From: Acidimicrobiaceae bacterium | Lineage (GTDB): Bacteria > Actinomycetota > Acidimicrobiia > Acidimicrobiales > Ilumatobacteraceae | Reading direction: 5' to 3' | Length of the DNA: 14,156 nucleotides | Assembly (NCBI GenBank): GCA_006515795.1 | Contig: VFMC01000143.1 | Location: 1-14,156 of the forward strand | Shown here: positions 1-8,445 of the stretch, one piece after another | Position numbering within the stretch: position 1 is the stretch's first letter | How the letters are laid out: the number at the start of each line of letters is the position of its first letter | Translations under genes and position numbers: made by a program | The notes under the pieces: generated by a model | Databases searched by the model: none | The model's input: only the letters and a program-made list of their open reading frames with translations | Told to the model about the DNA's origin: nothing

Positions 1-273
1 GCCGCGGTGGTCGTCGGACTCTCGTTGATCGGCGCAGCGTCCCTCACGGCTGCCACCCGGCCGGGACGGGGCATCGACGAGCTGGGGACGGCGTGGAGCT
101 CGATGCTCCCGTCGGAGCAGAGCGCCATCTGCGACACGCTCGACGCGTTCGGCGAGACGGCTGCTGCACACCTGATCCTGCAGGTACGGCGAGTGGCCGC
201 ATCGGTCGATGATGCCGAGCGTTTCGTGAAGGGCCTGGCCTGCGACATCCGGATCCAGGTCGACACGGGCTGA
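1..273 (+). CDS. Partial hypothetical protein, C-terminal part
   Basis: The reading frame is open from the first base of the window to a TGA at 271-273, so the gene probably begins to the left. The earliest visible start codon is a GTG at 7, but nothing shows that it is used. The visible part has about 90 residues: a hydrophobic stretch at its beginning (VVVGLSLIGAAS), which could be a membrane segment or the end of a signal peptide, then an ordinary soluble-looking helical region with two cysteines. I recognise no family. It is the only credible plus-strand gene and converges on the J-domain gene, whose stop lies 34 bases away. No clear terminator hairpin separates the two ends. Confidence 0.55.
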   Translation, partial: AAVVVGLSLIGAASLTAATRPGRGIDELGTAWSSMLPSEQSAICDTLDAFGETAAAHLILQVRRVAASVDDAERFVKGLACDIRIQVDTG

Positions 274-307
274 CCCGCGCGCTCCGCACGCCCGATCCGG
301 TGTACCG

Positions 308-928
308 CTAGGTAGACGGCGCGGCTAGCTCGACGGGCTGCACGGGGACCACGCAGGCTCGGCCCGTGCGGTTGCGCACCGGCACCGTCGCCTCGGGGCA
401 CGCCTGACCGAACGGAATGAGCCGCTCCACGACAGCGTCGTGCGGGGTAGAGCAGGCAACTCGTGCGGGAGGCCGCTCCGCCACGAGCACCACGCAATCT
501 CCGTTGCGCAAGCGGTCCGTGGCCGATCCCGCCGAACTGGCGAGCACAGCCGTCGCCACCACCGTCGTCACGGCGAGCAGTTCCATCGACAGGACGAACC
601 GCCACCCGAACCGTCGCGGTACCGGGTTCGTGACCGCGGGCGGCGAAAAGGTGGTGGGCGGGGCCCAGGACGACGCGGCGATGACCGAGCGGGTCAGATC
701 GAGCATGGCGTCGTAGTCGTGTCGTCGATCCGGATTGCCGAGCACTCGCCACGCTTCGTTGATGTCAGCCATCCGCGGCGCTGACCGCTCACCGTGACGG
801 TCGGGGTGCGCTTCACGAGCGGCGCGCCGGTACGCCTGCTGCACCTCGGTCGCCGATGCCGTCTGTTCGACACCGAGGAGGTCGTAGTGGGTCACGACTG
901 TCGGCTCGACCACTGATCCATGATTCAC
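308..928 (-). CDS. Membrane J-domain protein with extracytoplasmic four-cysteine domain
   Basis: A 206-residue protein. Residues 14-76 form a J domain (the DnaK/Hsp70-stimulating module of DnaJ proteins) with the essential HPD tripeptide at 41-43 and the usual end helix (EAWRVLGNPDRRHDYD). A Pro/Thr-rich linker follows, then one membrane segment at about 110-132, then a C-terminal domain of about 70 residues with cysteines at 144, 159, 177 and 192. Its GDC...V.C...PHDAVV pattern resembles the actinobacterial Septum_form-like family, so two disulphides outside the membrane are plausible. I chose GTG at 928 because GAGGAG lies 6 bases upstream; the TTG at 934 directly abuts that site. The gene starts 22 bases after the stop of the WxL-like gene, so it is probably cotranscribed. 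The expected topology is J domain in the cytoplasm and cysteine domain outside. The target client is unknown. Confidence 0.85.
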   Translation of the reverse strand: MNHGSVVEPTVVTHYDLLGVEQTASATEVQQAYRRAAREAHPDRHGERSAPRMADINEAWRVLGNPDRRHDYDAMLDLTRSVIAASSWAPPTTFSPPAVTNPVPRRFGWRFVLSMELLAVTTVVATAVLASSAGSATDRLRNGDCVVLVAERPPARVACSTPHDAVVERLIPFGQACPEATVPVRNRTGRACVVPVQPVELAAPST

Positions 929-950
929 CGGCAACTCCTCATCGTGAGTC

Positions 951-2732
951 TTAGATGACCGTGATCGTGATCGTGGCGGTGTACGTGCCGCTTCTCGCCG
1001 TCACGGGGATCAACAGCTTCAGGCGAGCATCGAGGGTTGCGATGCCCAGGCCTTGACCGGCAACGGCGTAGGCGAGCGGCTTCGGTGTGACAAGGCCGGC
1101 GGTGCTGGTGGAGGCGACCGCTTCGACACTCGGACCGGCAACCACCGTCTGGTCGTAGCCATCGAGGTTCGGATCGGAATCATCGGAGACGACCGGATGC
1201 CATGCGAGGTAGTTGCCGGTGAAGTTGGAGCTGCCGTTGACGAAGTCGCTGACCGTGCCATTGACGGTGAAGCCTGCATCGAGATCACGCGTATCGACCA
1301 CGGTGATCTGGTTCAGCCGTCCCGTGGCAGAGAAGTACTGCCCGGCGAACACTCCGGAGGCGACCAGGCGACCGGTGCCCATGTCGATGCCGCACTGCGT
1401 CGGGTACGTCGGGACATCCGGAAGCGGGTACTCGGCGAACACAGGGTCGGCGGCACCAAGATCCGTCAGCGGTGCTGTGCCAATTCGATCTGTCGACGCG
1501 GGCAGTGCCGACAGCGGCCCGAAACCCGGCGACTCCGGCAGCGCCGGCAGGGCGCCGTACACGCCACACCGTTGGGTGAGCACGAGCGCCCCGACGGGAC
1601 GGATCACGGAGATTTGGTCGAGCCCCGGCCCCTGCGATGTCCCGCTCGCCGTGACCGGCGTGCCGGTGTAGGGAGCGGGGTATGTCGCGGTCACGGTGAC
1701 CGTGTACGGGGTTCCGGCGGTCACCCCCGAGATGGCAAACGTGGTCGCACCGGCGGGTGCCGCGAAGGGCGACCCAGCCACGGCCGGACTCACGTCGATG
1801 ACGTAACCGGTGCGACCCACGTCACCGAACGGCGCGACCCACGTGAGCGCGACCAGGCCGATGCCGGGCGTGCCGACCAACGATGTCACACCTGGGTGCG
1901 CCACCGGATTGACCATGGCCGTCTCGGCGTTCGATGGAGCGCTGGTGCCGACGGCGTTGGTCGCCGTGACCGTGACTACGTATGTTGTGCCGTTCACGAG
2001 CCCGGTCAGGTTGAACGCCGTTGCACCGGCGATCACCGGAAGCGTCACGACCGGGTCCGGACCGCTCGTCGGTGTCGCGGTCACCGTGTAGCCGGTGGTG
2101 GTCGGCACCGATGGAAGGGGCGCGAACGAGCCGCTCAGGCTAGAGAACCCGACGGTCAACGACGTGGCCAGCACGGGGGGAAGCGGTACGGCACCGAAGG
2201 CGTAGTCGAAGCCGGTCGGGGTGACGTTGCTGATGGTGATCGGCGTTTCCCAGTAGTTGCCGGCATCGAGCACCCCCGCCTGGGTGCAGGCGAAACCGAT
2301 CTTGAACTCGCCGGCCGGCAACGTCCCGACGAGCGGCGCCAACGAAAACGTCGGAATGCCATCGATCAAGCCGGGCGGGCTCGCGGATGGGCTCTGATCA
2401 ACCACGGGAAGGCCACTGGAGCTGGCGTACAACGGCGAGACGAACGCTCCCGCGACCGGCTCCGGCCCGCCGGCGTAGGTGAGCGTGGACGCATCGACCG
2501 GCGCCGATACCAGGTAGGTCTGCCACCGGTGCTCGGGTACACCGGCACCGCTGCCCGTGCAGGATGCGCCGACGGGCGGTGTCAGCGCGAACACGGTGGT
2601 CGCATCGCCCGTCAACGGACTGAGATCGTTGGCACCAAGGGGTGGTCCAGCGAAGGCGTCGGTGGTCACGAAAACGACGACCATGGAAACGGCGAGGAGA
2701 GCCGCAACGCTTCGTCTGATGTTGCCACCCAT
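951..2732 (-). CDS. Secreted WxL-like surface protein with two FN3 domains
   Basis: A 593-residue secreted protein. A signal peptide spans 1-28 (cleavage after AFA). Residues 29-180 carry the two-cysteine domain shared with three other genes here (Cys58, Cys149; RWQTYLV, GLIDGIP, FKIGFACT). Two fibronectin type III-like modules follow at about 195-275 and 280-365. The C-terminal 210 residues look like a WxL-type wall-binding domain: a start of the type RPVGALVLTQRCG, a central TRDLDAGFTVNGTVSDF strand pair, and a closing beta strand SGTYTATITITVI. The WxL motifs themselves are degenerate (FTV instead of W-x-L). Two more cysteines (389, 447) are shared with the paralogue at 5218-7024. I chose ATG at 2732 because GGAGG lies 8 bases upstream; a GTG at 2753 would add seven residues. 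WxL proteins bind peptidoglycan noncovalently and pair with DUF916 proteins, and one is encoded upstream in the same block. The family match rests on motifs only. Confidence 0.8.
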   Translation of the reverse strand: MGGNIRRSVAALLAVSMVVVFVTTDAFAGPPLGANDLSPLTGDATTVFALTPPVGASCTGSGAGVPEHRWQTYLVSAPVDASTLTYAGGPEPVAGAFVSPLYASSSGLPVVDQSPSASPPGLIDGIPTFSLAPLVGTLPAGEFKIGFACTQAGVLDAGNYWETPITISNVTPTGFDYAFGAVPLPPVLATSLTVGFSSLSGSFAPLPSVPTTTGYTVTATPTSGPDPVVTLPVIAGATAFNLTGLVNGTTYVVTVTATNAVGTSAPSNAETAMVNPVAHPGVTSLVGTPGIGLVALTWVAPFGDVGRTGYVIDVSPAVAGSPFAAPAGATTFAISGVTAGTPYTVTVTATYPAPYTGTPVTASGTSQGPGLDQISVIRPVGALVLTQRCGVYGALPALPESPGFGPLSALPASTDRIGTAPLTDLGAADPVFAEYPLPDVPTYPTQCGIDMGTGRLVASGVFAGQYFSATGRLNQITVVDTRDLDAGFTVNGTVSDFVNGSSNFTGNYLAWHPVVSDDSDPNLDGYDQTVVAGPSVEAVASTSTAGLVTPKPLAYAVAGQGLGIATLDARLKLLIPVTARSGTYTATITITVI

Positions 2733-2801
2733 CGGTCGTGCCTCCGTGTGCACCGATCCACAGCGGAATCGCTCGCCGGACGTCCCCCGACGGCCCTCTC
2801 A

Positions 2802-2824
2802 TGCTCGCCGTGCAGGGGCGAGCA
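2802..2824 (-). promoter_or_regulatory. Short hairpin in the leader of the downstream WxL-like gene
   Basis: An 8-bp perfect inverted repeat (TGCTCGCC / GGCGAGCA, 7-base loop) lies in the 194-base gap between the anchored beta-sandwich gene and the WxL-like gene. No T-run follows it on the minus strand, so it is not a classical terminator. It might tune expression of the downstream gene or stabilise the 5' end of its transcript. The rest of the gap shows no convincing promoter. Confidence 0.25.
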
Positions 2825-2926
2825 CGCAATCAGATCGGCATCACTTCACGTGGTGGAGTGGCAACGTTCACCCGCCGTCCACGTGTGCGTCAGCCATCTT
2901 GGGCGACGAACACTCCCGCCGCGGGT

Positions 2927-3928
2927 TCAGGTGGATGCCGAGACGAACTCGCGGGTGTCCTCGACGGCTACCACCGCTGCAGGATCCCCGCCGGAGGTCA
3001 TCGCCTCGTTAGCTCCGTTCGCGTCGATCGCAATCGCAATCGCTGCTGCTGCTTCGCGAGAAGAACGGCGGCGGATCCGCCAGCGGATCAGCAGGAGCCC
3101 GATGTTGAGCACCACCACCATCGACAGGATGATCAGCAGCCACGGCCGGTGCTTGGTGGTGCTGGTGGTGGTGACGATTCGTCCGGCGCCCGAGACCGTC
3201 GCCCGCCACTCGGTCGAGCCGAATGCCGGAGCCGGGATCTCCACCGTGACGGTCTGCTGCCACGTCTGACCGACTCCGAGCAGACCCGGATTTTCGAGCT
3301 CGAGGCTGACCAAGCTGTCGTCGGAGGCGCTGCGGCCGGCGGAGGCCGACACGCTGACCTGCTTGAGTGGTGTGTTCGCCAGGTTCTTCACCCTCACCGT
3401 CACCTCGAAGTTGATCTTGCCGCCGAGATCCGACCGCAGCGCGTCGAGCGCCCCCTTCGGTGCCTCGCGGGCAGTGATCGACACGGCGACGAGGTCGCCG
3501 AGCACGGGTGGGTCGACGAGCGGCCCGACCGGGTGCCCGATGACGACGATGGGCGTGATCGCCACCTCGCTCGAGTCCATGCCGACCACGCGGATGACGC
3601 ACGGGCAATCGACCGGTGGTGCAGCGACGGGCATCTCCAAAACCAACGGTTCGTCGCCGTTCACCTCGACGCCTTCGCTGGCGGACATGTTGCAATCTGC
3701 CGAACCGCGCCTCCCCTCGTTACCGCAGATCGAGATCTGCACGTACGGTGAGGTGAAGCCGTCGATGGTCAAGACCGTGCTCGCGCCGGGTTCCACCTCT
3801 GGTCGGCTCGAGGTGACGATCGGACCGCTCGTCACTGTGCCCGAATCGTCCACTGGAGGCACACCGAGCCCGACGAGCATCGACAGCCCCAGCACCGCCG
3901 TCCGGATCGGGCGCACGTGCGTGGCCAT
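2927..3928 (-). CDS. Membrane-anchored extracellular beta-sandwich protein
   Basis: A 333-residue protein. A signal peptide spans about 1-23. Residues 35-135 form a beta-rich domain with four cysteines (68, 79, 108, 110). Its pattern GFTSPYVQISICGNEG...GSADCN recalls the neocarzinostatin-like fold found in actinobacterial surface proteins; this match is tentative. Residues 145-250 look like a second beta-sandwich of the CARDB/DUF11 kind (INFEVTVRVKNLANTPLKQV, then QTWQQTVTVEIPAPAFG). One membrane segment lies at 263-282, followed by an arginine stop-transfer patch and a 45-residue Ala-rich cytoplasmic tail. The ATG lies 2 bases after the stop of the DUF916-type gene and no strong ribosome site is visible, so translation is probably coupled. 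The anchored beta-sandwich layout parallels its upstream neighbour, and the two may form a membrane platform for the WxL-like proteins. Confidence 0.75.
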   Translation of the reverse strand: MATHVRPIRTAVLGLSMLVGLGVPPVDDSGTVTSGPIVTSSRPEVEPGASTVLTIDGFTSPYVQISICGNEGRRGSADCNMSASEGVEVNGDEPLVLEMPVAAPPVDCPCVIRVVGMDSSEVAITPIVVIGHPVGPLVDPPVLGDLVAVSITAREAPKGALDALRSDLGGKINFEVTVRVKNLANTPLKQVSVSASAGRSASDDSLVSLELENPGLLGVGQTWQQTVTVEIPAPAFGSTEWRATVSGAGRIVTTTSTTKHRPWLLIILSMVVVLNIGLLLIRWRIRRRSSREAAAAIAIAIDANGANEAMTSGGDPAAVVAVEDTREFVSAST

Positions 3929-3930
3929 GG

Positions 3931-5040
3931 CTACTGGTGCTGCGGTTCGAGCTCGGGACGAGCTTCGGCGCTCGGTTGAGGTGCAACCGCAACGCGGTCA
4001 TGAGCGCGGTGCCGACGGTAGGCCCTCCTGGCCATCCACGCGAGCAACAGCGCGGCCAGCAGCAGGAGCACGCCGACCGGCAAGGCGAGCGTGCGGTCCT
4101 TGCCGATCGCGGTCTCGACACCGCCGACCTCGGCGTCCTCGACCGGCTCGATGCGAACGGTGGTGAACGCGAGCAGCAAGGCCGGGACGTCATCGAGCTT
4201 GGCCGTCAAGGTGACGTCTTGACCCGGGAGCAGTTCGGTCAACGGCGGCAGCGTGACTGCTCGTTTGGCGATGCCCAGCGGTCCAGAGACTTGCACGATC
4301 GGCGTGCCACCCAGACGGACGTTGCCTCGGTTCTCGACGCGAAAGGTGACGTCGGCCGTGCCAGATAGCGGGTTCGCCGTGCCGTCGTACGTGGTCTGCA
4401 AGTCGGTGACTGCCAGCTCACGAATCAACGGACCGCCGACCTGGATGTACATGCGTGTGCCGGTGCGGCGGTCGACGTTGACGACCTGACCATCGCCGTT
4501 GTCGCTGACGGCGACGTTCGATGCGACGATCGCGCCGACGTGGTCACCCGGCGTTGCGTCGACCGGGACCGTGATGGTGATCGGAACGACCGCTTGCTTG
4601 CCGGGAGGCAGAACCATGTCTTGTTGGGCCAAGGTGACCCATGAGCCGACGTCGACCGGCACGTCTTCGCCAGGCAAGAGGTCGAATTCGCCGTCGTCGT
4701 TGTTGAACGCGTCGGTGGCGTAGATGCGAAAGCGCATCGGCACGTTGCCCAGGTTGTACACGATGACGGTGTCTTCGATCACGGTGCCAGGATCGACCTG
4801 ATACGCGAGGTTCGGCCGGCTGCCGGCCTGGTCGCCGTCGGCCGATCCGCCGGGTGTGAGCGTCCAGCTCTGCACCATCTCTGGCAGCGCCCCGTCAACG
4901 GGCGGCGTGCTCGCGTCGGTGGCAGGGATGGGTTCGCTGGGAGGCACGCTGGCCCTGGCGTGACCAGCCGCGAGGCCGAACGAGAGCAGTGCGACCGCCG
5001 CAGCAGTAGCCCGCATGATGTGATGTCGGCTGGTCTTCAT
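3931..5040 (-). CDS. DUF916-family WxL-partner protein, membrane anchored
   Basis: A 369-residue protein. A signal peptide spans 1-30 (HARA cleavage). Residues 55-180 match the DUF916 (WxL peptidoglycan-binding) layout: a PG..IEDTV.VYNLGN.P..FRIYATDAF strand set, GSWVTLA, then V.LPPGKQ and VPVDATPGDHVGAIVAS. Residues 195-300 form the second beta domain, comparable in position to the WxL host-binding domain (DUF3324). A membrane helix at 318-337 (ALPVGVLLLLAALLLAWMA) is followed by a basic stop-transfer patch and a short polar tail. In Firmicutes such proteins hold WxL proteins at the surface and are encoded with them; here two WxL-like genes flank it. The ATG at 5040 is preceded by AAGAAGG about 11 bases upstream. 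It heads a block of four genes that follows a strong terminator, so it probably has its own promoter or depends on read-through. Confidence 0.88.
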   Translation of the reverse strand: MKTSRHHIMRATAAAVALLSFGLAAGHARASVPPSEPIPATDASTPPVDGALPEMVQSWTLTPGGSADGDQAGSRPNLAYQVDPGTVIEDTVIVYNLGNVPMRFRIYATDAFNNDDGEFDLLPGEDVPVDVGSWVTLAQQDMVLPPGKQAVVPITITVPVDATPGDHVGAIVASNVAVSDNGDGQVVNVDRRTGTRMYIQVGGPLIRELAVTDLQTTYDGTANPLSGTADVTFRVENRGNVRLGGTPIVQVSGPLGIAKRAVTLPPLTELLPGQDVTLTAKLDDVPALLLAFTTVRIEPVEDAEVGGVETAIGKDRTLALPVGVLLLLAALLLAWMARRAYRRHRAHDRVAVAPQPSAEARPELEPQHQ

Positions 5041-5143
5041 GAGTGTCTTGACCTTCTTGGCAGGGAGCTCTCCGAGGGCAAGCCGTAGTGGCGAGCGTAC
5101 CCGTGGGTGGAGCTGTCGGAATTGCTGGAGGCGTTGGAAAACG
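5041..5143 (-). promoter_or_regulatory. Leader of the DUF916-type gene
   Basis: This short gap lies between the terminator hairpin and the DUF916-type start. On the minus strand it holds a TACGCT that fits a loose -10 consensus, with only a poor -35 candidate (TTCCGA) 16 bases upstream, and AAGAAGG as a likely ribosome site near the ATG. Since transcription from the upstream gene should end at 5144-5189, a promoter here is expected from context, but its exact site is a guess. Confidence 0.25.
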
Positions 5144-5189
5144 CTGTCGGTGGTGCGGGCCGACCGAAGCCGTCCCGCACCACCGACAG
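5144..5189 (-). terminator. Strong rho-independent-type terminator after the WxL-like gene
   Basis: A perfect 16-bp inverted repeat (CTGTCGGTGGTGCGGG and its complement at 5174-5189) with a 14-base loop begins 29 bases after the stop of the WxL-like gene. On the minus strand the stem is followed by CGTTTTCC, a short T-run. This is the clearest terminator in the window and separates the PstS-like/WxL-like pair from the DUF916-type block. Confidence 0.8.
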
Positions 5190-5217
5190 GTAGTACTGGA
5201 TGTTGGGAACTACCTGG

Positions 5218-7024
5218 TCACACGGTGGTGAAGGTGAGCGTTCCGGTGTAGGTGCCCGAGTTGGCGGTCACCGGGATCAACAGCCGCAAGCGGGCATCGA
5301 CCACGGCCATGCCGAGGCTGGAGCCGGCCGGCGACTTGGCCAACGACTGGGCCAGCGTGGTGTTCGTCTCGTTGGAGACGTCGCCCAAACCGGAAGTCGA
5401 AGCGGTCGAGGTGGCCTCACGGACACCACCGGCAGCAACCGACATGTCGTACCCGTCGAGGTTGGGTGCCGAGTCATACGTGACTTCGGGGTTCCAACCA
5501 AGCAGGTTGCCGCTGAAGGAGTCGCCGCCGCCGGTGCGGTTGAAGGTGCTCATCCGGCCGTTGAGGGTCCAGCCGCTGTCGACGTCTTGCGTGTTGACAA
5601 CGGTGATCTGGTTCATGACTCCCGTGGCCGCGAAGTACTGACCGGCCCGAGCGCCACTCGTGATCAGCCGACCGGTGCCGAGGTTGACACCACAGTTGGT
5701 CGGGTAGGTCACCAGCGGAATGCCGGCTGCGTCGACGGGGTACGGATACTGAGCGAACTCAGTGGCACCCACCGGGGTCGGGGCCGTTCCGACGGGCAGA
5801 CCGCCGTAGGCGTAGCCGGTCGGACCCGGATCGGCGTTGAGCGTGGCCGGAATAGCAGCCAACGGGCCGAACACCCCGTCACTCGGAAGGGCTGCTGCGG
5901 AGCCGTTGACGCCGCAACGCTGCGTCAACACCAAGGCACCGGTGGGGCGAACCACCGTGATGTCCTGGATGATCACGGCGCCTGCGAACACCTGGAAGTT
6001 GCCCGTAGCCGGCGTCGAGGGGTTGCCAGCGGCGTAGGTAGCGGACACCGTGAAGGCGTACACACCTGGGGCCAACGACGCCGTGGTGTAGGTGCTCACA
6101 CCGACACCGAGGGTCACCGGGAAGCCTGCCTGGGCCGGCGTGACCGCGATGGTCGCGCGTTGCGCCAGCGACCACCGTCAGGCCGGTCACGCCCGGAAGC
6201 GCTCCCAGTGCCGGTGTGCCGCTACCCGCAGCCGTTGCGCCGGTACCGACGCTGTTGGTTGCCGCGACAGTCACGTTGTACAGGGTGCCGTTGCTGAGGC
6301 CGGTCACGACGATCGGCGAGCCTGCGCCGGTCTGGGTGACCGGAGCGCCGCCGCCCGATGGAGTCGCGGTCACCGTGTAGCCGGTGACGCTTGGAGCGGC
6401 AGTGACCGCGGCGAAGGCCACGCTCAGCTGAGCGTCACCAGCGGTGACGACGACGCCCGTCGGAGCACCAGGAACCGCGCCGAACGAGTAGTTGAAGCCC
6501 GTTGCGGTGCGGCCGCTGATCGTGATCGGGGTCTCCCAGTACTTGCCGGCGTCGAGTGCGCCGGCTTGGGTGCAGGCGAAGCCGATCTTGTAGGCGCCAT
6601 CGACCAACAGTGGGTCGGTGGTCAGGGCACTCAACGACATCGTCGGGATGCCACTGATCAAGCCCAGCGGCGTGGCAGCAGGGCCACGGTTCTGGATCGG
6701 TGTACCGAAGCTGTCGAACAACGGCGACACGAACTGACCGGCGACCGCGTTCGGGCCCGAGGCGTAAGTGAGAGTCGATGCATCAACAGCAGCAGACACC
6801 ATGTAGGTCTGCCAACGGTAGGCCGGTGTGCCACTACCGCTACCCGTGCACGAGGCACCGGCCGGCGGCGTGAGGCTGAACACGGTGGCGTCGGTGCCGG
6901 AGGCGGGAGTCAACGTGTTGGCTCCCAACGGCGGCGCGGCGGACACGTTGAGGGCGGTCAGACCGACGACGGATGCAGACAGAGCTGCTCCTACGACGGC
7001 GAACCGGGTGAGTTTACGAAACAT
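5218..7024 (-). CDS. Secreted WxL-like surface protein, frameshifted near 6155
   Basis: As it stands the gene is split: one frame encodes residues 1 to about 289, and the rest continues in another frame. Removing one base near 6153-6160 gives a continuous protein of 601 residues. It has a signal peptide (1-29, VSA cleavage), the shared two-cysteine domain (30-182; Cys59, Cys151; RWQTYMV, GLISGIPTMS, YKIGFACTQAG), an FN3 module (185-272), an Ig-like module (ATIAVTPAQAGFPVTLG and on), and a WxL-like C-terminal domain of about 260 residues starting at DITVVRPTGALVLTQRCG. The internal motif GWTLNGRMSTF keeps an intact W-x-L; the last strand (TYTGTLTFTTV) does not. I chose ATG at 7024, which has AAAGGA upstream and directly begins a signal peptide; a GTG at 7090 overlaps the preceding stop. 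It is a close paralogue of the protein at 951-2732 and is followed by a terminator. Confidence 0.8.
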
Positions 7025-7086
7025 GGAGGTGTGGTTCCTTTCGACAGTGGTATGGGATGAACGATGATTGGTGTTGACGTCGAGGT

Positions 7087-8355
7087 TCACGACACGCCCG
7101 TGAGGTAGTTGCCCTTGAGCGTCGTGGAACCGCAGGTGGAGATGGCGAGGAACCCGAAGGTGTTGATCGTGCTGGTTGCCGCGCAGATCCTCGACGGGGT
7201 GACGATCGTCGTCTGCGTTGCGTCGGTGAACGTGCTCACGAACAGTGCCTTGATGGCTGCGTTACCGCCTCCGGTGGCCACCGAGGTGGGCAGCACGTTG
7301 TAGACGTTGCGGCCGAAGACGCTGTTCGCGTAGAACGTCGGGTTCGGCGTGAACGGTGCGGTGGCGCCGATGATCGGGCTCCCGAGGACCACGCCGCCGC
7401 CGGCATCGCTGATCGCGCCGATTCCGACGTTGACCGTCGACGGGATTGTGCTCGTCGAGGCCCCGTTGCTCACGGAGATGAAGTTCGCGGCCGAGTAGCC
7501 GATGACCACCTGTGAGTTCGCCTGGCCGGCGACTGCGGCCAAGGCGTCACCACGGGTCTTGAGCTGCAGCGCGTCGCTCTCCTGCGAGCGACCGACGGCC
7601 ACGCCACCGACCTGCAGGTTGTTGCACTCGGACGTTGCGGTGTTCTCCTGCGCAGCGGTGGCAGTGGTCACCGTCTGCCAGAACGAGTAGGTGCCTGATG
7701 ACGTCTGGATGCCACACGGCACGATCCGGACTCCATCGATGACCTGCGGGCCGGTGGTGAACAACGTGGTCAGCTGCGCCCGGGTGAGGGAGGTGACGGG
7801 CGCGCCGGCGGCACGGTAGTAGCCGAAGCTCATGCCGTCACGGCCGAACGGGATGTAGGTGGTCAGGGTGCTCGTGTCGCCGTTGGCAGGGCCGGACGAA
7901 GAACGGGCGTAGTCGACCGTTCCGGAGATGTCGACCGCAGTGGCGCAGATGGGCACACCGGTGGTGCTGGTGCTTCCCGTCCAACCCGCCACGGACAGAC
8001 CGCTCGAGGCGTAGAGGGCACGGCGACCGGCGCTCGAGCCGTTGGGACGGGTGTAGGTGGAGAGGCCGATCTTGGGCGTGATGCACTGATCGGAGACACC
8101 GGCGGGAATCGCCGCGTCGAACGAGATGAGCTGCTTGTTGCCGGTCGCCGTACCGCTGGCAACTGGGGTGTACTGGATGTTGTTCGCGTTGCCGGCGAAG
8201 GCGTTCATTACGTCTTGGGTGGTGTCGGAGCCGACACCGACGAAGGCGTCGTACTGCTTGGGATCAGCCTGGGCCGTTCCGGTGTAGAGGCTGGCGGCCA
8301 TCGCTGCGGTGAGTGCGATGCCGATGGCCACTCGCTGCTTGCGTGAAGTCATCAT
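7087..8355 (-). CDS. Secreted PstS-like substrate-binding protein
   Basis: A 422-residue protein (421 if the second of two adjacent ATGs is used). A signal peptide spans 1-30 with TAQA cleavage and no lipobox cysteine, so it is released or held by partners rather than lipid anchored. The mature chain opens with AFVGVGSDTTQDVMNAF, the first strand and ligand loop typical of PstS-type periplasmic binding proteins, and continues with DYARSSSGP, PFGRDGMSFGYYRA and later an IGYSAANF strand. Six cysteines suggest disulphides. PstS proteins bind phosphate for the PstCAB importer; this divergent actinobacterial branch may bind another ligand or serve a structural role. The WxL-like start lies 62 bases downstream with no terminator between, so the two genes are likely expressed together. 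Confidence 0.8.
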   Translation of the reverse strand: MMTSRKQRVAIGIALTAAMAASLYTGTAQADPKQYDAFVGVGSDTTQDVMNAFAGNANNIQYTPVASGTATGNKQLISFDAAIPAGVSDQCITPKIGLSTYTRPNGSSAGRRALYASSGLSVAGWTGSTSTTGVPICATAVDISGTVDYARSSSGPANGDTSTLTTYIPFGRDGMSFGYYRAAGAPVTSLTRAQLTTLFTTGPQVIDGVRIVPCGIQTSSGTYSFWQTVTTATAAQENTATSECNNLQVGGVAVGRSQESDALQLKTRGDALAAVAGQANSQVVIGYSAANFISVSNGASTSTIPSTVNVGIGAISDAGGGVVLGSPIIGATAPFTPNPTFYANSVFGRNVYNVLPTSVATGGGNAAIKALFVSTFTDATQTTIVTPSRICAATSTINTFGFLAISTCGSTTLKGNYLTGVS

Positions 8356-8445
8356 GGTGATGTGGAAACCCTTCGGTGAGGAGGAGCGCCCTGATTCCTC
8401 TCAGAGCGTGCTGAGCGTGACAGCCCCATAAGTCGCCCAACCGAC

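Noticed and set aside
2802..2824. Hairpin as a transcription terminator
   Set aside because: The stem is only 8 bp and no T-run follows on the transcribed strand.
1053..3269. Long plus-strand open frame of 738 codons
   Set aside because: It is antisense to the WxL-like gene and part of the beta-sandwich gene, very Arg/Gly/His-rich, and shows no domains; it is a shadow of high-GC coding sequence.
5200..6297. Long plus-strand open frame of 365 codons
   Set aside because: It is antisense to the frameshifted WxL-like gene, with shadow-like composition and no recognisable motif.
8400..8415. Small palindrome CTCAG-N6-CTGAG as an operator
   Set aside because: A 5-bp arm is expected by chance in this much sequence and nothing else supports it.
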